From Hanleya hanleyi (taxonomy: Eukaryota; Mollusca; Polyplacophora; Lepidopleurida; Hanleyidae), in contig JAVTVY010037230.1 in assembly GCA_036873755.1 (NCBI GenBank), forward strand, positions 62,001-126,000: a stretch of 64,000 nucleotides of DNA, written 5' to 3'. Below, in pieces: positions 50,882 to 62,507 of the stretch (positions are counted from its first letter, which is position 1; every line of letters begins with the position of its first letter). A program made the position numbers and the translations under genes. The notes under the pieces were generated by a model that worked only from the letters and a program-made list of their open reading frames with translations, had not been told where the DNA came from and ran no database searches.

Positions 50882-52885
50882 ATGCTACGTGAAGAGTCTG
50901 ATGCTTTTGCACGTGAAGATGAAATAGGAACTGTGCCAGATTTGGTGTTACGTATCAACCTACAAGACCAGGTTCCGGTTCAACGAAATTATGTGTCGAT
51001 TCCTCCACCACTCCACCAAGAGGTAAAAGATTACCTGACAGATCTTCTGAGGCGTGGGTGGATCAAAAGAAGCACATCCACTTACTCGAGCCCTGTTGTG
51101 TGTGTGAGAAAGAAAGATTCCTCCCTGAGACTGTGCATAGACTATCGCCAGATGAATTTAAAAACCCACCCTGAGCGACAGCCAATTCCAAGAATCCAAG
51201 ATGCGTTGAATACTCTAAAGGGGAAATATTGGTTCACCCTTTTAGACCAAGGCAAAGCCTACCACCAGGGCTTTGTGGCCGAAGAATGTCGGAAGTCGAC
51301 TGCCTTTATTACCACTTGGGGCCTATTCGAATGGGTTCGTATCCCGTTCGGTTTGACAGGTGCACCAGGAGCCTTTCAAAGATTTATGGAATCGACATTG
51401 GAGGGTCTTCGTGACATAATGTGCTTGCCTTACCTTGATGATGTCTTGGTGTACAGTGACAGCTTCCACGTCCATCTTCAGCATGTTCGACAGGTGATCC
51501 GGAGGCTGAAAAGCAAAGGAATAAAGTTGAAACCATCCAAGTGCCAATTTTTTCAACGCGAGATACGATACCTTGGACATCTGGTGTCCGAGAAGGGCTA
51601 TCGCATGGATCCTGCTGATAGCGAAGCTGTGCTCGCACTGAAGGAGAAAGTTCCAACCTCGGTGGGTGACGTACGACAAATGCTGGGATTCATTGGCTTC
51701 TATCGAAAGTACATTCCAGACTACTCAAGGAGAGTGAAACCCATTTTTGACCTACTGAAGGTAGACCATGAGCAAAATCCTATTCGGAACCAGCGGAAGA
51801 AAGGACGAAAATCAGGGAAGGGAGGACAAGCCCCATCAACACAGAGAGTTCAATGGACGCAAGGAGATAACTTGTTGGAACCTTGTGTGATGGTGTAACC
51901 AGATTTTGAGAAACCCTACATCGTCCATACAGATGCATCTCATCAGGGCCTAGGGGCTGTTCTGTATCAGCGACAGGATGATGGTAGACTGGGAGTGGTT
52001 GCTTACGGGTCCCGCACATTGACACCTGCAGAGAAAAACTATCCCTACCACTCAGGAAAACTGGAGTTATTGGCACTGAAGTGGGAAGTCTCCGAGCGCT
52101 TTCGAGATTACTTGTATTACGCACCTTCTTTCGACATTTACAGTGACAATAATCCGGTGACCTACATACTTACCACGGCCCGACTGGATAGCACCAGGCA
52201 TCGTTGGGTATCGGAGCTGGCTGACTTTAATTTCACTATCCACTACAAGCCAGGAAAGCTGAACACTGATGCTGACGGTCTGTCACGCATGCCACTTGAC
52301 ATCTGCCAGTACATGCCTGAATGTACAGAGACCTTACCTTCAACAGTGATCAGCACTTCAGTACATACAGTGTTGGCACAACAGGAAATGAGGATTCCCT
52401 TGCTAGCATCATCTTCAGCAGCGGAACCAGAGGACAGTTGGGTGGTCAGGGAGTTGGCAACCATCTCAAAGCGTGAACTAGTCGAGTCGCAGAGCAATGA
52501 CCCAGTCATCACGGAAGTATTGAGATACGTGCGCAGTGATCGGCGGCCAACACTGAAGGAGACCAAACAGGCTCCTCCAGGTGTGGCTACGATGCTACAT
52601 GAGTGGAGAAGATTACAGATTGGTGAGGATGGACTGCTGTATAGGAAGACGGTTGTGAATGGCCAGGATAGGAGTCAGCTGGTTCTCCCAACCAAGTACC
52701 ACAACCAGGTCATGCAGGAGCTCCACAACAAGATGGGACACCTTGGAGTGGAACGTGTTTGTGCATTAGCCAGAGACCGGTTCTATTGGCCCAGAATGGC
52801 CCGAGATATAGAGTATCACATCACCAAAGCCTGTCCTTGTATCAAGAACAAGATCCCCACAGTTATGGATAAGGCATCTCTTTAA
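50882..52885 (+). pseudogene. Gypsy-2 RT, RNase H and integrase zinc domain
   Basis: RT with [23 protein letters not shown] and YLDDVLVY; RNase H with HTDASHQGLGAV and YSDNNPVTY; integrase HHCC part HNKMGHLGVERV...KACPCIK. A single in-frame TAA at 51896-51898 separates RT from RNase H, and another TAA at 52883 stops before the integrase core. Confidence 0.88.
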
Positions 52886-53136
52886 TCAATTACATCAACT
52901 GCACCGCTAGAGTTGGTATCAGTGGATTACTTGAAATTAGAACGGAGCAATATATATCCTGGTACTGGTCGACCACTTTACTAGATATGCACAAGCCTAT
53001 CCCACTCGCAACAAATCAGGCAAAACAGCGGCAGAGAAAATCTTCAATGACTTTGCACTGAGATTCGGCTTGCCAGCGAAGTTGCACCATGATCAAGGCC
53101 GTGAGTTCGAAAACCATATTTTTGATGAGTTACACA
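52886..53136 (+). pseudogene. Gypsy-2 integrase core, first half
   Basis: [14 protein letters not shown] carries the first catalytic Asp. After a frameshift near 52950 the core continues ([27 protein letters not shown] with the second Asp), then is cut at 53136 by Gypsy-3. The second half begins at 55353. Confidence 0.8.
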
Positions 53137-53959
53137 TGTCACGGGATTAATTTCGAGAGACGGGACAAACACAGTTTTGCTGATGTTGTATCTTTATTGT
53201 ACAATTAGGTCACCACTTGGTTCTGAAGGAAAACATATACATTCGATTAGAGTGTATTTCCAACAACCCGTCAGCCGGACACACCGTGAAGGCATGTGCC
53301 GTACATATATAAATTACCGTATCAATCTTTAAACATTATATTTATAGCAATATTCAGAAATACAACACCGGTCATTTAATCCCCAAAATAACCCCCCAGA
53401 GTGCATACAGAAAATATTCACTAATTCACCTTTAGATGCGATAATATTACCGTATTAGCGCAATCAACAATTCACTCGCTTCATGTTATTTCATTTACGA
53501 TATCAGCATTACATTTACTATAATAGCGTAATAAGACCTACATACCTGAAGGAAAACATATACATTCGATTAGAGTGTATTTCCAACAACCCGTCAGCCG
53601 GACACACCGTGAAGGCATGTGCCGAGACGATCAGCTGTGGGTCAGATTTATACCATACTATTGCGTAATGTGTAGTCGTGCCAGGTAGCGGTGTAGAGTC
53701 GCGACAAGCGTGCGGCGCATATGAATCAACGAACGATCGAATATGAATAGAAGCGTTAGCGAGCGGTTGGGTGAACGCATGAATGAATGAATGGGTGGAT
53801 GAATGAACGACCAAGTGAATGAATCGGGCACTCCCAGTTAGAACCTTCCGTTAGTCAAGTACATTAGAATATATTAGAATACGGTATTAGCGTGCATGTA
53901 CAGGAGCAAAGACAGTTCATTGAAAAACAAATTTATTTGCAGCTAAATCGACTGTGACA
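53137..53959 (-). repeat. Gypsy-3 3' LTR (823 bp)
   Basis: Complete LTR. Contains an internal duplication of an ~80-bp block (GAAGGAAAACATATACATTC ... GTGAAGGCATGTGCCG) at about 53223-53300 and 53550-53624, and a TGAATGAATGAATGG tract. 53711-53959 is repeated as the partial LTR at 55100-55348. Confidence 0.88.
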
Positions 53960-54013
53960 TTATCCCCCCCGATATGAAATGTTGTCCCCGACATTTCAAA
54001 CAGATATACGATT

Positions 54014-54814
54014 TCAGTTGCAATAAGCGTTTCGCTGCTGTACCCAGTCTCCAAGCCTATCTGGAGGTCTTTTGATCCTTCTAGATCGCCTCAGCGCGGG
54101 AGTAGGCGGGTCTGATACAGCATTATCGGGATGCGGAAGAACACTAACATTTCCAGGTACAGTAACTTCAGGTAACCGACTTGACGTCCCAACGGTGTTC
54201 GTGCGTTCAACCTGCGTGGTTCGTTCTGGACCGGCTTGGGTTCGCTCTAAGACGGGCAAATCGACCATACGCCGCGGCAAGTCAGATCGTCCACTCGGAG
54301 TAACAGTGAGAGCGGTAGACCTTAAGATTCTCTGCTCAGTTGGACCATCTAAGGGCACGTTCATCACTTCCACTTCGCTTTCAGACTCCGAGGACTCCGA
54401 CGACACCAGAGGGCGCGGCTGTACAGAAGATCTTTTCTTTTTAGTTGTCCGATTGTCAGGACCCGATACAAGAGTTTTCGGAGTAGGGAGTGATTGAAAT
54501 GGCAGCAACAAATTACGGTGCAAGATAAGTTTCCTACCCTTTTTATCCTCCCGCATTACTTCGAAGACGGGGATACCCCTATTGGGTTGGCGTAACACCA
54601 CATAAGGAAACCGTTCCCACCGATCTGCTAATTTGTGCTTTCCCGAATACCCACATTCTTAACTAAAACTCTGTCTCCAGCCTCTAGTTTTGAATTTCTA
54701 ACCCGAATATCGTAATTCTTTTTGTACCGGTTAGAGGATTTCTGTTTATCCTCTTCCAAACGCTTAAGGCGATCACATATTTCTTTCAAATGAGAGCGTA
54801 TATTCTGGTTAGCG
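54014..54814 (-). pseudogene. Gypsy-3 pol C-terminal tail
   Basis: The upstream piece (about 54814-54628) has SNRYKKNYDIRVRNSKLEAG and DRVLVKNVG, the post-integrase domain. After a small frameshift, 54601-54014 continues VVLRQPNRGIPVFEV...LHRNLLLPF and an acidic/Ser-rich region to RRSRRIKRPPDRLGDW and a stop. Confidence 0.78.
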
Positions 54815-55099
54815 GTTTCAGGTTCAGCGGTCACATGAAGTTGTTGTCGTTTTTTTCCTTTTGTAACTTTATCACAATCGGATAACTCTAGCTCAACACA
54901 ACACACTTCCCTCAATAGCGTGTCAAAATCCGTTTCCGCATCATATTTGTGCCTGGTCGCAGATTTTAGACGTTCACTACATAAACCTGTCCAAAACTTA
55001 TTTCTCAACATTCTGTCGGCTATTCTACCCCTTACAGATCCCTTTTCAACAGCGATCTGTAATAAATCTTCGAACCGACAAGCCCAACTAGCTACAGTT
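54815..55099 (-). pseudogene. Gypsy-3 gag remnant fused to pol tail
   Basis: WACRFEDLLQIAVEKG...MLRNKFWTGLCSERLKSATR, HKYDAETDFDTLLREV: a gag capsid C-terminal segment of vertebrate/invertebrate Gypsy type. Its 5' side is joined directly to LTR sequence and its 3' side to the pol tail, so two deletions shaped this copy. Confidence 0.75.
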
Positions 55100-55348
55100 T
55101 GCGGCGCATATGAATCAACGAACGATCGAATATGAATAGAAGCGTTAGCGAGCGGTTGGGTGAACGCATGAATGAATGAATGGGTGGATGAATGAACGAC
55201 CAAGTGAATGAGTCGGGCACTCCCAGTTAGAACCTTCCGTTAGTCAAGTACATTAGAATATATTAGAATACGGTATTAGCGTGCATGTACAGGAGCAAAG
55301 ACAGTTCATTGAAAAACAAATTTATTTGCAGCTAAATCGACTGTGACA
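55100..55348 (-). repeat. Gypsy-3 5' LTR remnant (249 bp)
   Basis: Near-identical to 53711-53959. The rest of the LTR, the PBS and the gag start are deleted. Confidence 0.88.
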
Positions 55349-55352
55349 CACA

Positions 55353-56400
55353 GACTAACTGGTGTGAGTCACTCCCGCACGACCCCCTACCACCCACAGG
55401 GCAATGGGCAGGTGGAGCGTCTGAACAGAACATTACTTTCCATGCTACGCACACTACCAGAGGAGCATAAGATTAACTGGCCGCAACATGTTGACAAGAT
55501 GATCAACGCTTACAACTCCACTAGAAACGACGCTACAGGATTTGTGCCTTATTTCCTGCTATTCGGTCGTCCGAATACCTGTAGATTTGATGTTCGACTT
55601 ACCACCAGAGCAGTCTGAAACGAAGTCAAACTATGTGGAACAGTGGGAACAAGGAATGCGAAAGGCTTATGAGACTGCAGCTGAGAATGCATCCAAGTCC
55701 TCTGCAAAGGGCAAAGCTCGATACGACAAGATGGTTCGTAGCCAAGCATTGTTGCCAGGAGACCGAGTACTGGTTCGAAATCTGTCTAAGAGGGATGCCA
55801 TAAGAAGTTACGGTCACATTGGGAGGAACAAGTTCATACAGTGGTTCGTCGACTTGGAGGAGATGGTCCAGTGTATGAAGTTAAACCTGAGTCTGGAAGG
55901 GGTAGACTGTGTGTGTTACACCGTAATCTCTTGCTGTAGTGCATTGAATTGCCATTGCGTGTTGATAAACATAAGTCGAACAGGAAGTCTGCAAAAGCCC
56001 ATCCTGCAGCTGGGCCGGCAAGGACAAGTTTCACAGACTGTTCTGAGCCAAGTGATAGTGAAAGCTCAGATGAAGAGATATACATGGACTTTGGATCCCT
56101 ACTGACAAGGGGACAAGACCTGAACGCCAGGCAAAGTAGACCTCATATTGATGCTACTCCGTCTATGGATCAAGGGGATAGGCAGGGGGAGAACGTGAAA
56201 CAACTCCACAACCTACACAAATGAGTCCGCCAGACCACCCGAGTGGTGTCTCTGAAACCATTACTCCTCAACGTTACTCTGATGTACCTCGCGCACGTAG
56301 ACGACTTCTGGCAAAGAGATTCACCTATGATCAGCTGGGAAATCAGTCAATTCGAGGAGTGCAAATTGGACCGACCGAATAATCCCCGGTGTTGTACCCG
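55353..56400 (+). pseudogene. Gypsy-2 integrase core second half and C-terminus
   Basis: RLTGVSHSRTTPYHPQGNGQ then VERLN (catalytic Glu), to FLLFGR. Frameshifts near 55560 and 55800 lead through SETKSNYVEQWEQGM, GDRVLVRNLS and a Ser/Asp-rich tail (SEPSDSESSDEEIYMDFG). Confidence 0.82.
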
Positions 56401-56524
56401 AACATGACACATCATATACCAGGTGGACATGTGACAGTAAATCAACCATTCATGTGGAATGTTCCGCCACCACCACCAATGTACCGGGTGTTTCCAGGAA
56501 ACTATCCATTTGACTACTAGTGAT

Positions 56525-56715
56525 GTCTCATTGATTTCTAAGGATCTTCAGTATTGTGCCAGTGATTTCTAAGGATCTTCAGTATTGTGCCAGTGATTTC
56601 TAAGGATCTTCAGTATTGTGTTTGTGATTTCTAAGGATCGTCAGTTTTGTGCCAGTAATTCCCAAGGATCTTCAGTTTTGCATTTGTGATTTCCAAGGAT
56701 CTTCAGTAGTTGTGC
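56525..56715 (+). repeat. 31-bp tandem repeat in the Gypsy-2 3' UTR
   Basis: About six units of GTGATTTCTAAGGATCTTCA followed by GTATTGTGCCA, with drift. The rest of the 3' UTR to 57338 has no ORF of note. Confidence 0.85.
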
Positions 56716-57338
56716 CTAATGAATAATAGCTTGTGAATACATGTTAACTTCTGATTCCTTTGACGGATGAGGACATGAAGGATTCTTATGAACTATATCC
56801 CAAGAATAGAATTGTGAACTATGAGAATATTGATGAAATGTGTGTGCTCTGAAGTGTAGTGGATTTTGCACTGAGTCACAAGAACAATAACTGTCTGATA
56901 GTTCTCATGAACCATGGGCGGATATTAAAGAAGTACTCTGAAATGTTTATTGAGAAATGAATTAATCGTGACAGTGCCGCAGTGCTCGTTATCACTAAAA
57001 GAAACCCATAGATGTAAAGGATGTTACAGTTATTCTGATAGATTAGGGACTGTAGCAAAAGCAATTTGTGCTTCGATGCAATGTTTCAGTACTCACAGTT
57101 TAAAGTAACTGGTGAACTCTTGGACATGGCCAGTCCAGGAGTATTACCCGAGTAGATGGAACTTAGGTTGTAGTGATCATAAGTGATACATCAACAGTGC
57201 AAGAACAAGAGAACAGTATGGTACCATAAAGGAACATTGTGTAATGTGTTGAGGAACATCTCGAACTGTTTAGGGTATGTCATACCAACAAGGTTGAGAA
57301 TTTTATTGTGGATTTGTAAATGTCATGGACATTTCTCG

Positions 57339-57352
57339 AAGAGAGGGGAGAG
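57339..57352 (+). other. Gypsy-2 polypurine tract
   Basis: AAGAGAGGGGAGAG immediately before the 3' LTR. Confidence 0.85.
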
Positions 57353-57628
57353 TGTGAGGCTCGGTTTATGGGTACCCCCTATTTTTTATTGTTTTAAATG
57401 GTTATTCTCTAAGATATTGTGTTAGTCAGGCGTTGACACTCTGTTGACAGTCTAGGGGAGCTAACTCTGCATGACCTGTGTAACTCATTTGTTAAGCTCA
57501 GAAGGGGCCTCACCCACGTGTGAATAAACCGCAGCCATTTGTCGAATTCAGACAGGAACATCATGTGTCTGTAGTTTTACTATTATTTCGCCTCTCCCCA
57601 TGTTATGAAGACCGTATCCCGGGTAACA
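57353..57628 (+). repeat. Gypsy-2 3' LTR (276 bp)
   Basis: Same length as the 5' LTR, with about ten base differences. AATAAA at 57523-57528. Confidence 0.93.
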
Positions 57629-59655
57629 TACAAAACTTAAAGAAAAACTAGATAAAGAGAATGACATTAATTACAAAGATAAGAGATAACCATAAAAGTT
57701 GAATTGGAATTGATAAATAAAAAAGGCTGATGGCATAATTACTCGTACAAATGCGAAATGGGCAGAATATGGTGAAAACCGACTAAATATTTTTTGACGC
57801 TGGAACATCGAAATTATATTAAAAAAATCAATTACTCAGATTCAAAATTCTGAAGATAAAATCATCACAGAACCAAAACGTACATTACAAGATATTATAA
57901 ACGACTTCATAGCAAAAAAACACTAGCCCAATTAACTTAGATGAGCTGCGGGAAAAGAAGGTGACCAAACTGAATACAGAACAATCATATGATCTCGAAG
58001 GAGAATTGTCCAAAGAGGACATATTGGGCGCTTTAAAAAAAGTCGAAGAATGAAAAAAGCCCAGAATTTCGGTCCGTCTATCCAAAAGTGGATAAAGCTG
58101 ATGTATAAAAATGCACAGTAGTGTGTAATCGTCAATGGGCATGCTTTTGATTTCTTTGAGATTACCCGTGACTGTCGTGAGGGAGACCCCTTCTCACCTT
58201 TCATTTTCTTGCTGTGTGCTGAAATTCTTTCAATTGTTTTCAGAAACAATAAAAAACATAAGTGGAATTTAAGTAGGAGATCATGAATTCGTATTACACA
58301 ATACGTTGATGATACAACCATATTTTTAGATGGTTCTCAGAAGAGTTTATACTCATGTCTCGAAAATTTCAGGTTTGAAAATGAACGCTGATAAAACTAG
58401 GATTATTTGGATTGGTTCAAAAAAGTACTCGGATATTAAATATATTATGGCACCTCGACCGAAAACAGGATGTCCATTTAAATGCTCGGGCTTGTATTCA
58501 CTTTAAATTTGGCAGAAATGGCTGAGAGAAACTATAAAGATAAATTAAAAGAAATTGAAATTATTATGAAAATCCGTTAACAATGTTATTTAACACCACT
58601 AGATAGAATCGTCATTTTTAAAAGCTTATTGATATCGAAATTGAATCACCTTTTTTTCTTCTTTGCCAAATCCGCAAATGATATTAATTGAGGAATTCCA
58701 GAAGAAAATATTCGAGTTTTTATGGAATTCGAAACCAGATCAAATTACGAGAAAGATAGATAAACATCCATTGAAATTGGGGGGATTGAAAGTGCCTGAT
58801 ATATACTACACAATTCAAGCACAGAAAATTTCATGGATAAGGAGATTATATAAAAAGACTCACAAATGACGTGAAATATTTAATATGTTCCTGAAAATAT
58901 AAAAATAGTAGATGGGTAATACAGCATTAAGGAATATGGTAATACCACGTGTAGAAAACGACTTTTGGAAGGATGTTTTAGTAGCATACGGAAAGTTTAA
59001 GCTTAGACGCTCAATCGATTGTGCCACTAAATTCTCGAACGAATTATTATAGCTTAATGATAAATTCATAATAAACAATAAATTATTTTATTATAAACAA
59101 TGGGATAGAAAAGGTGTGCGTTTTGTAGACGATCTGATGGACGTATCTGAAAATTTCCTCTCTATAAATAAGTTTAACGATACATTTGGTACAGATGTTA
59201 ATTATTTGGAGTTTATGGGAGTTTGTCATGCAGTAAACAATGCAGCAAAAGTTATAGGGATTGAAATGATTAAAGCGCAAACATATTGTCCACTAATACC
59301 TTCACATTTACTTCAGTGGTTACATTATAACTGGTTGACGACAAATATTTATCCCACAGATTAGATCCTAATATCAGCAGTTTGTGTACTTTCTGTGCAA
59401 GGTCAGCTGAAACGATTATTCATATATTCTGGGAATGTGTAGTGATTCGTCCAATTTGGTTTGAAATAGAAAAATGGCTGGAAACGGCAGGGATGAAAAT
59501 TCAATTTTTGAATGACAAAAATGAAACCTATATATATCACAGATAAATTTATCAGAAGCAAGAATGGAGTTTGTAAATGTTGTGTATGCCGTATATTGCC
59601 TGTATGTATGTATATGCCTGAAAAAATCAATAAAATATCAATTAAAAAATAAGTG
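57629..59655 (+). mobile_element. Tx1/L1-like LINE, right part (RT to 3' end, decayed)
   Basis: Continues the reading broken at 48566. Recognisable pieces in shifting frames: NAKWAEYGENRTKYF-like, RDCREGDPFSPFIFLLCAEI, YVDDTTIFLDGS (RT catalytic YxDD), LKMNADKTRIIWIGSKKYS, a post-RT IFEFLWNSKPDQITRKI...HPLKLGGLKVPDI segment, and VRFVDDLMDVSENFLSINKF similar in layout to the LINE at 13066. Many stops and shifts. Ends AATAAAATATCAATTAAAAAA at about 59650. Confidence 0.82.
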
Positions 59656-59677
59656 GATTGCGCTGTATTAGAATATC

Positions 59678-59683
59678 ATCCAT
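59678..59683 (+). repeat. Left target-site duplication of the mini-Polinton
   Basis: ATCCAT, identical to 63551-63556. Six-base duplications are characteristic of Polintons. Confidence 0.85.
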
Positions 59684-60934
59684 AGTAGTAGTATAAGCGT
59701 GAAAGCCCGAGTATTGACACCAGGGGGCGCTGTTGAACTACTTGGTGACGTCACTTCCTGTTTTGGTCAAGTTACCGGAAGTGACCTTTGACCCCTGCGC
59801 ATGCGCACAACAACGGATATCAATAATGGTGCGCAGGGGTCAAAGGTCACTTCCGGTCACGTTACCGGAACCGGAAGTGACGTCACAAAGTAGGTCAACA
59901 GAGCCCCCTGGTTCACGCTTATGTTCAATCAGATATTAATAATGTTGCGCAGGGTTCAAAGGTCACTTCCGGTTCTGGTCACGTGACCGGATCATTGGTG
60001 TCAATTTGGTCAACTGGTGTCAATTTGCTCTTTAAGTGCACAAAAGTCAACGCGCGGTCATTTGCTGTTATGGTGCGCAGGTCTCAAAGGTCACTTCCAG
60101 TCAGGTGACCGGCCTCCAGGAAATGACCCCGGGGAATGTATTCCTCCGTGGTAATGCGGTCATTTCCTGCGGTGATGTTGTCGCGGGAAGAAGCCTCCGC
60201 GGACAGAAAGTAGTCCCATGTCAACCAGACTTCAAATACGCGGGTGTTCGGGAGATTCTCCGGGAATGTCCGAAGATCTTCGGCAATGTCCGCTCATCTA
60301 CGGCAATGTCCGGTCATGTCCGGTAGGTAATCGAAGTCAAGATACCCCAGTGACTTCCAATGTTAATCTCTCGGAATGCACGTCATCAAACATGGTCCCC
60401 GACAATTTCGCCAGCTATATTCTCAGCATAAATGGCAAGTGGGGAACCCTCAGTTTCTCCACATAGCCATGCAGCAAGAGAAAGGGAATCCCCGAAACCG
60501 TATTGGCACGAAAAAATACATGAATACATGGGAAGTGGGACTTATAGTAATAAAGATAACCTACAGGTGTTGTACGATGTTATTATTACGAGTCTATGAT
60601 CGGCGCGACCACAGGGTCGAGCGTGTCGTGTCCAGTATGTCTCTGCAAAAATTAAACAAAACAAATGGCGGTGCTTGCTGTGGGAAATCCCCTTTTGGCA
60701 TCGATCGTGCTGCCATCTGGAGACAAGGAAGACACCTCTGACTAGGCGAAACCTCTGTGGGCCGAATTCCGGGTGATCTCTCCCGATTCGAACATTTGCG
60801 AATATGCCCAATGGGGAACCCACACATGGCCATTTGCGGTATGGAGTGTGGCATCTTGTTTTTTTTTCGTCTCACCGCATAGAACACGATGATAGGGGTC
60901 TCGAAGCCATTGGTTGAAATTTGTTGAAAACTTT
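59684..60934 (+). repeat. Mini-Polinton left inverted arm (~1.25 kb)
   Basis: Pairs with the right arm. Contains an extra block (about 59925-60065, with TGTGTCAATTTGGTCAACTGG-type repeats) missing on the right. The inner end lies inside the ATPase gene, so the last ~65 codons are part of the arm. Confidence 0.85.
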
Positions 60935-61812
60935 GTATTCACATTGTCATTCCCTTGTACGGGTTTGGGTTGATCCTTTATGGTTGGGTGATATTCCGGG
61001 ACTGATGGTATGAAGGAGACTCGCTGTATGGGGGGCGGGTTGCTGTTGCTGGACGGTGACTGGTGTTGGGGTATATGACGTTGTGGTGATCCCTCGCCGG
61101 GTAACCGTTGGAGGGTCAACCGGCGATCAACTTCGGGGATGTGAGCTTTTAAGTCTACGAACAGGTAGCCGTACGGACGACTTGTCACGCCTTGAAACGC
61201 CTGCATGGAATGGTCGATGTTCTGAGGATAAACTCGACTACCAAACACACGGATTTGTGCTTTGTCGATGGGATTGGTGAACAACACAAAGTATTGGCAG
61301 CTCAAGGCAATATCTCTGGATGCCTTCCCTTGAGGAAAGACATTCTGGGTCAAATGGATGACGGACAGATTCCGATGATGGCACCCTTTGGTGGATAGGT
61401 CCGCGATTTTCGAATTGTCCTTGGTCACACTCATCAGGTTATCTAGCACCAACACGTTGGTGTGCTCGGGGTCGAAGAAATACACTTGCTCGATATCGTG
61501 AGGAATTCCTGCGACGAAGCTCACATTCTGTAATCGCGTATTCTCGTTCGCGGGCTGCCATTGGCCATAACACCATACAACGCGTGTTGGAGCTGAGGTT
61601 GCTACACCTTCTTCTAAGAACTTCATCACCCAGGACGTCTTTCCACATCCCGTAGGGCCGCTCACCGTCATCGTATAGGGATGCTCTACTCCACTTGGTG
61701 GACTTATAGCGGGACTCGGTGGTGTCTCTTGTCTATGCATCAGACGAATATGTCTGAGCATATTGTCGCGACGAGAGAGTGTATTCTGACAGAACGTACA
61801 TGTACTCGACAT
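60742..61812 (-). CDS. Polinton packaging-type ATPase with N-terminal C2H2 finger (356 aa)
   Basis: MSSTCTFCQNTLSRRDNMLR start. C2H2 finger at residues 5-26 (CTFC, 12 residues, H-x4-H). Walker A GPTGCGKT (52-59), Walker B NVLVLDN (119-125), KGCHHRNLSVI and HLTQNVF (142-159), which are hallmarks of the FtsK/HerA-like ATPases that pump genomes into capsids in Polintons and related viruses. A Pro/Ser-rich linker (about 235-290) leads to the C-terminal HVWVPHW...ITRNSAHRGFA. The frame is intact although it is the only gene of the element. The start is supported by a TATA-like box about 50 bp upstream. Confidence 0.88.
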   Translation of the reverse strand: MSSTCTFCQNTLSRRDNMLRHIRLMHRQETPPSPAISPPSGVEHPYTMTVSGPTGCGKTSWVMKFLEEGVATSAPTRVVWCYGQWQPANENTRLQNVSFVAGIPHDIEQVYFFDPEHTNVLVLDNLMSVTKDNSKIADLSTKGCHHRNLSVIHLTQNVFPQGKASRDIALSCQYFVLFTNPIDKAQIRVFGSRVYPQNIDHSMQAFQGVTSRPYGYLFVDLKAHIPEVDRRLTLQRLPGEGSPQRHIPQHQSPSSNSNPPPIQRVSFIPSVPEYHPTIKDQPKPVQGNDNVNTKFSTNFNQWLRDPYHRVLCGETKKKQDATLHTANGHVWVPHWAYSQMFESGEITRNSAHRGFA

Positions 61813-61862
61813 GGTACCCGGTCAGAGGGTGGACACAGACTAAGACTAATGGTGTACAAACG

Positions 61863-61871
61863 ACCTTATAT
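61863..61871 (-). promoter_or_regulatory. TATA-like box of the ATPase gene
   Basis: On the minus strand CATATAAGGTCG lies about 52-58 bp before the ATG at 61812. Position and sequence fit a core promoter. Inference. Confidence 0.45.
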
Positions 61872-61899
61872 GACCACTCACTCACCCACTCACACCCAC

Positions 61900-62500
61900 G
61901 GTTTAGATGTAAAGTCCGTGTTCCGCTTTTTACATTTTTTGGGACAAATCCTAATTTTACATACAACCCTGCAGATGCCACCATACCCACTTCCCTGGAT
62001 GATTCCACATAATTTATGCTTTTTATATGTTCAAACCCAATCCTGAAGTTGCATACACCCACTAACCCACCCCGCCTCTCTCGGCAGGTCCCGATCCGCC
62101 GGGGACAGATATTAGCCCTTCTAGACCTGGTTGATAGGGGGTTTTCCCTATTTTAGGGGTAAAGTCCGTGTTTCCGGATTTTATATGTTCAAACCCAATC
62201 CTAATTTTACATGCACCCACCCACGACATGATCGCCTTGGAGGAGCGCCTCACTTTGACACCTCCCACGACCCATTTGGACAATTAGTGGCCCACCTCGA
62301 CCCCAAAACGTCCATTCCCATGCCCCTTTTTACTGCGCATGCGCGGAATGGCGTCAGCTCCACGTCACATCCATCCAGTTGGATGCTCCCTCACGAGTAC
62401 TTCACTCTGATACCTCACCCGATCCAATCGCATCTGTATGGGCTCACATATACTCCAAAATGTCTCCGACAAGATTGTCTGAGTATCGCGCATGCGCAAT
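61900..62500. repeat. Mini-Polinton subterminal repeats
   Basis: TATGTTCAAACCCAATCCT...TTTACATRCACCCAC appears twice (about 62028-62060 and 62186-62222), GGTAAAGTCCGTGTTTCCG appears near 61910 and 62157. CGCATGCGCGGAATGG (62338) with TTCACTCTGATACCTCACCC matches units in the Polinton fragment at 47580-47830. No gene. Confidence 0.6.
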
Positions 62501-62507
62501 GCACACT

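Larger units (their letters stand above)
53137..55348 (-). mobile_element. Gypsy-3: antisense, internally deleted LTR element inside Gypsy-2 integrase
   Basis: Ends TGTCAC...GTGACA, 4-bp target duplication CACA (53133-53136 and 55349-55352). Minus orientation: 3' LTR at 53137-53959, polypurine tract ATCGGGGGGATAA next to it, pol tail, gag remnant, then a truncated 5' LTR (55100-55348). Most of gag and pol is missing. The exact rejoining of the integrase reading outside it shows a clean insertion. Confidence 0.9.
48567..57628 (+). mobile_element. Gypsy-2: 9.06-kb Ty3/Gypsy element inside the LINE
   Basis: 276-bp LTRs at both ends (TG...CA), 4-bp target duplication TACA (48563-48566 and 57629-57632), PBS and polypurine tract in place, gag-PR-RT-RH-IN order. 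Its integrase is split by Gypsy-3 (53137-55348). Gag and pol have several stops and shifts. The two flanks are the same LINE reading, proving the insertion point. LTRs differ at roughly 10 positions. Confidence 0.93.
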
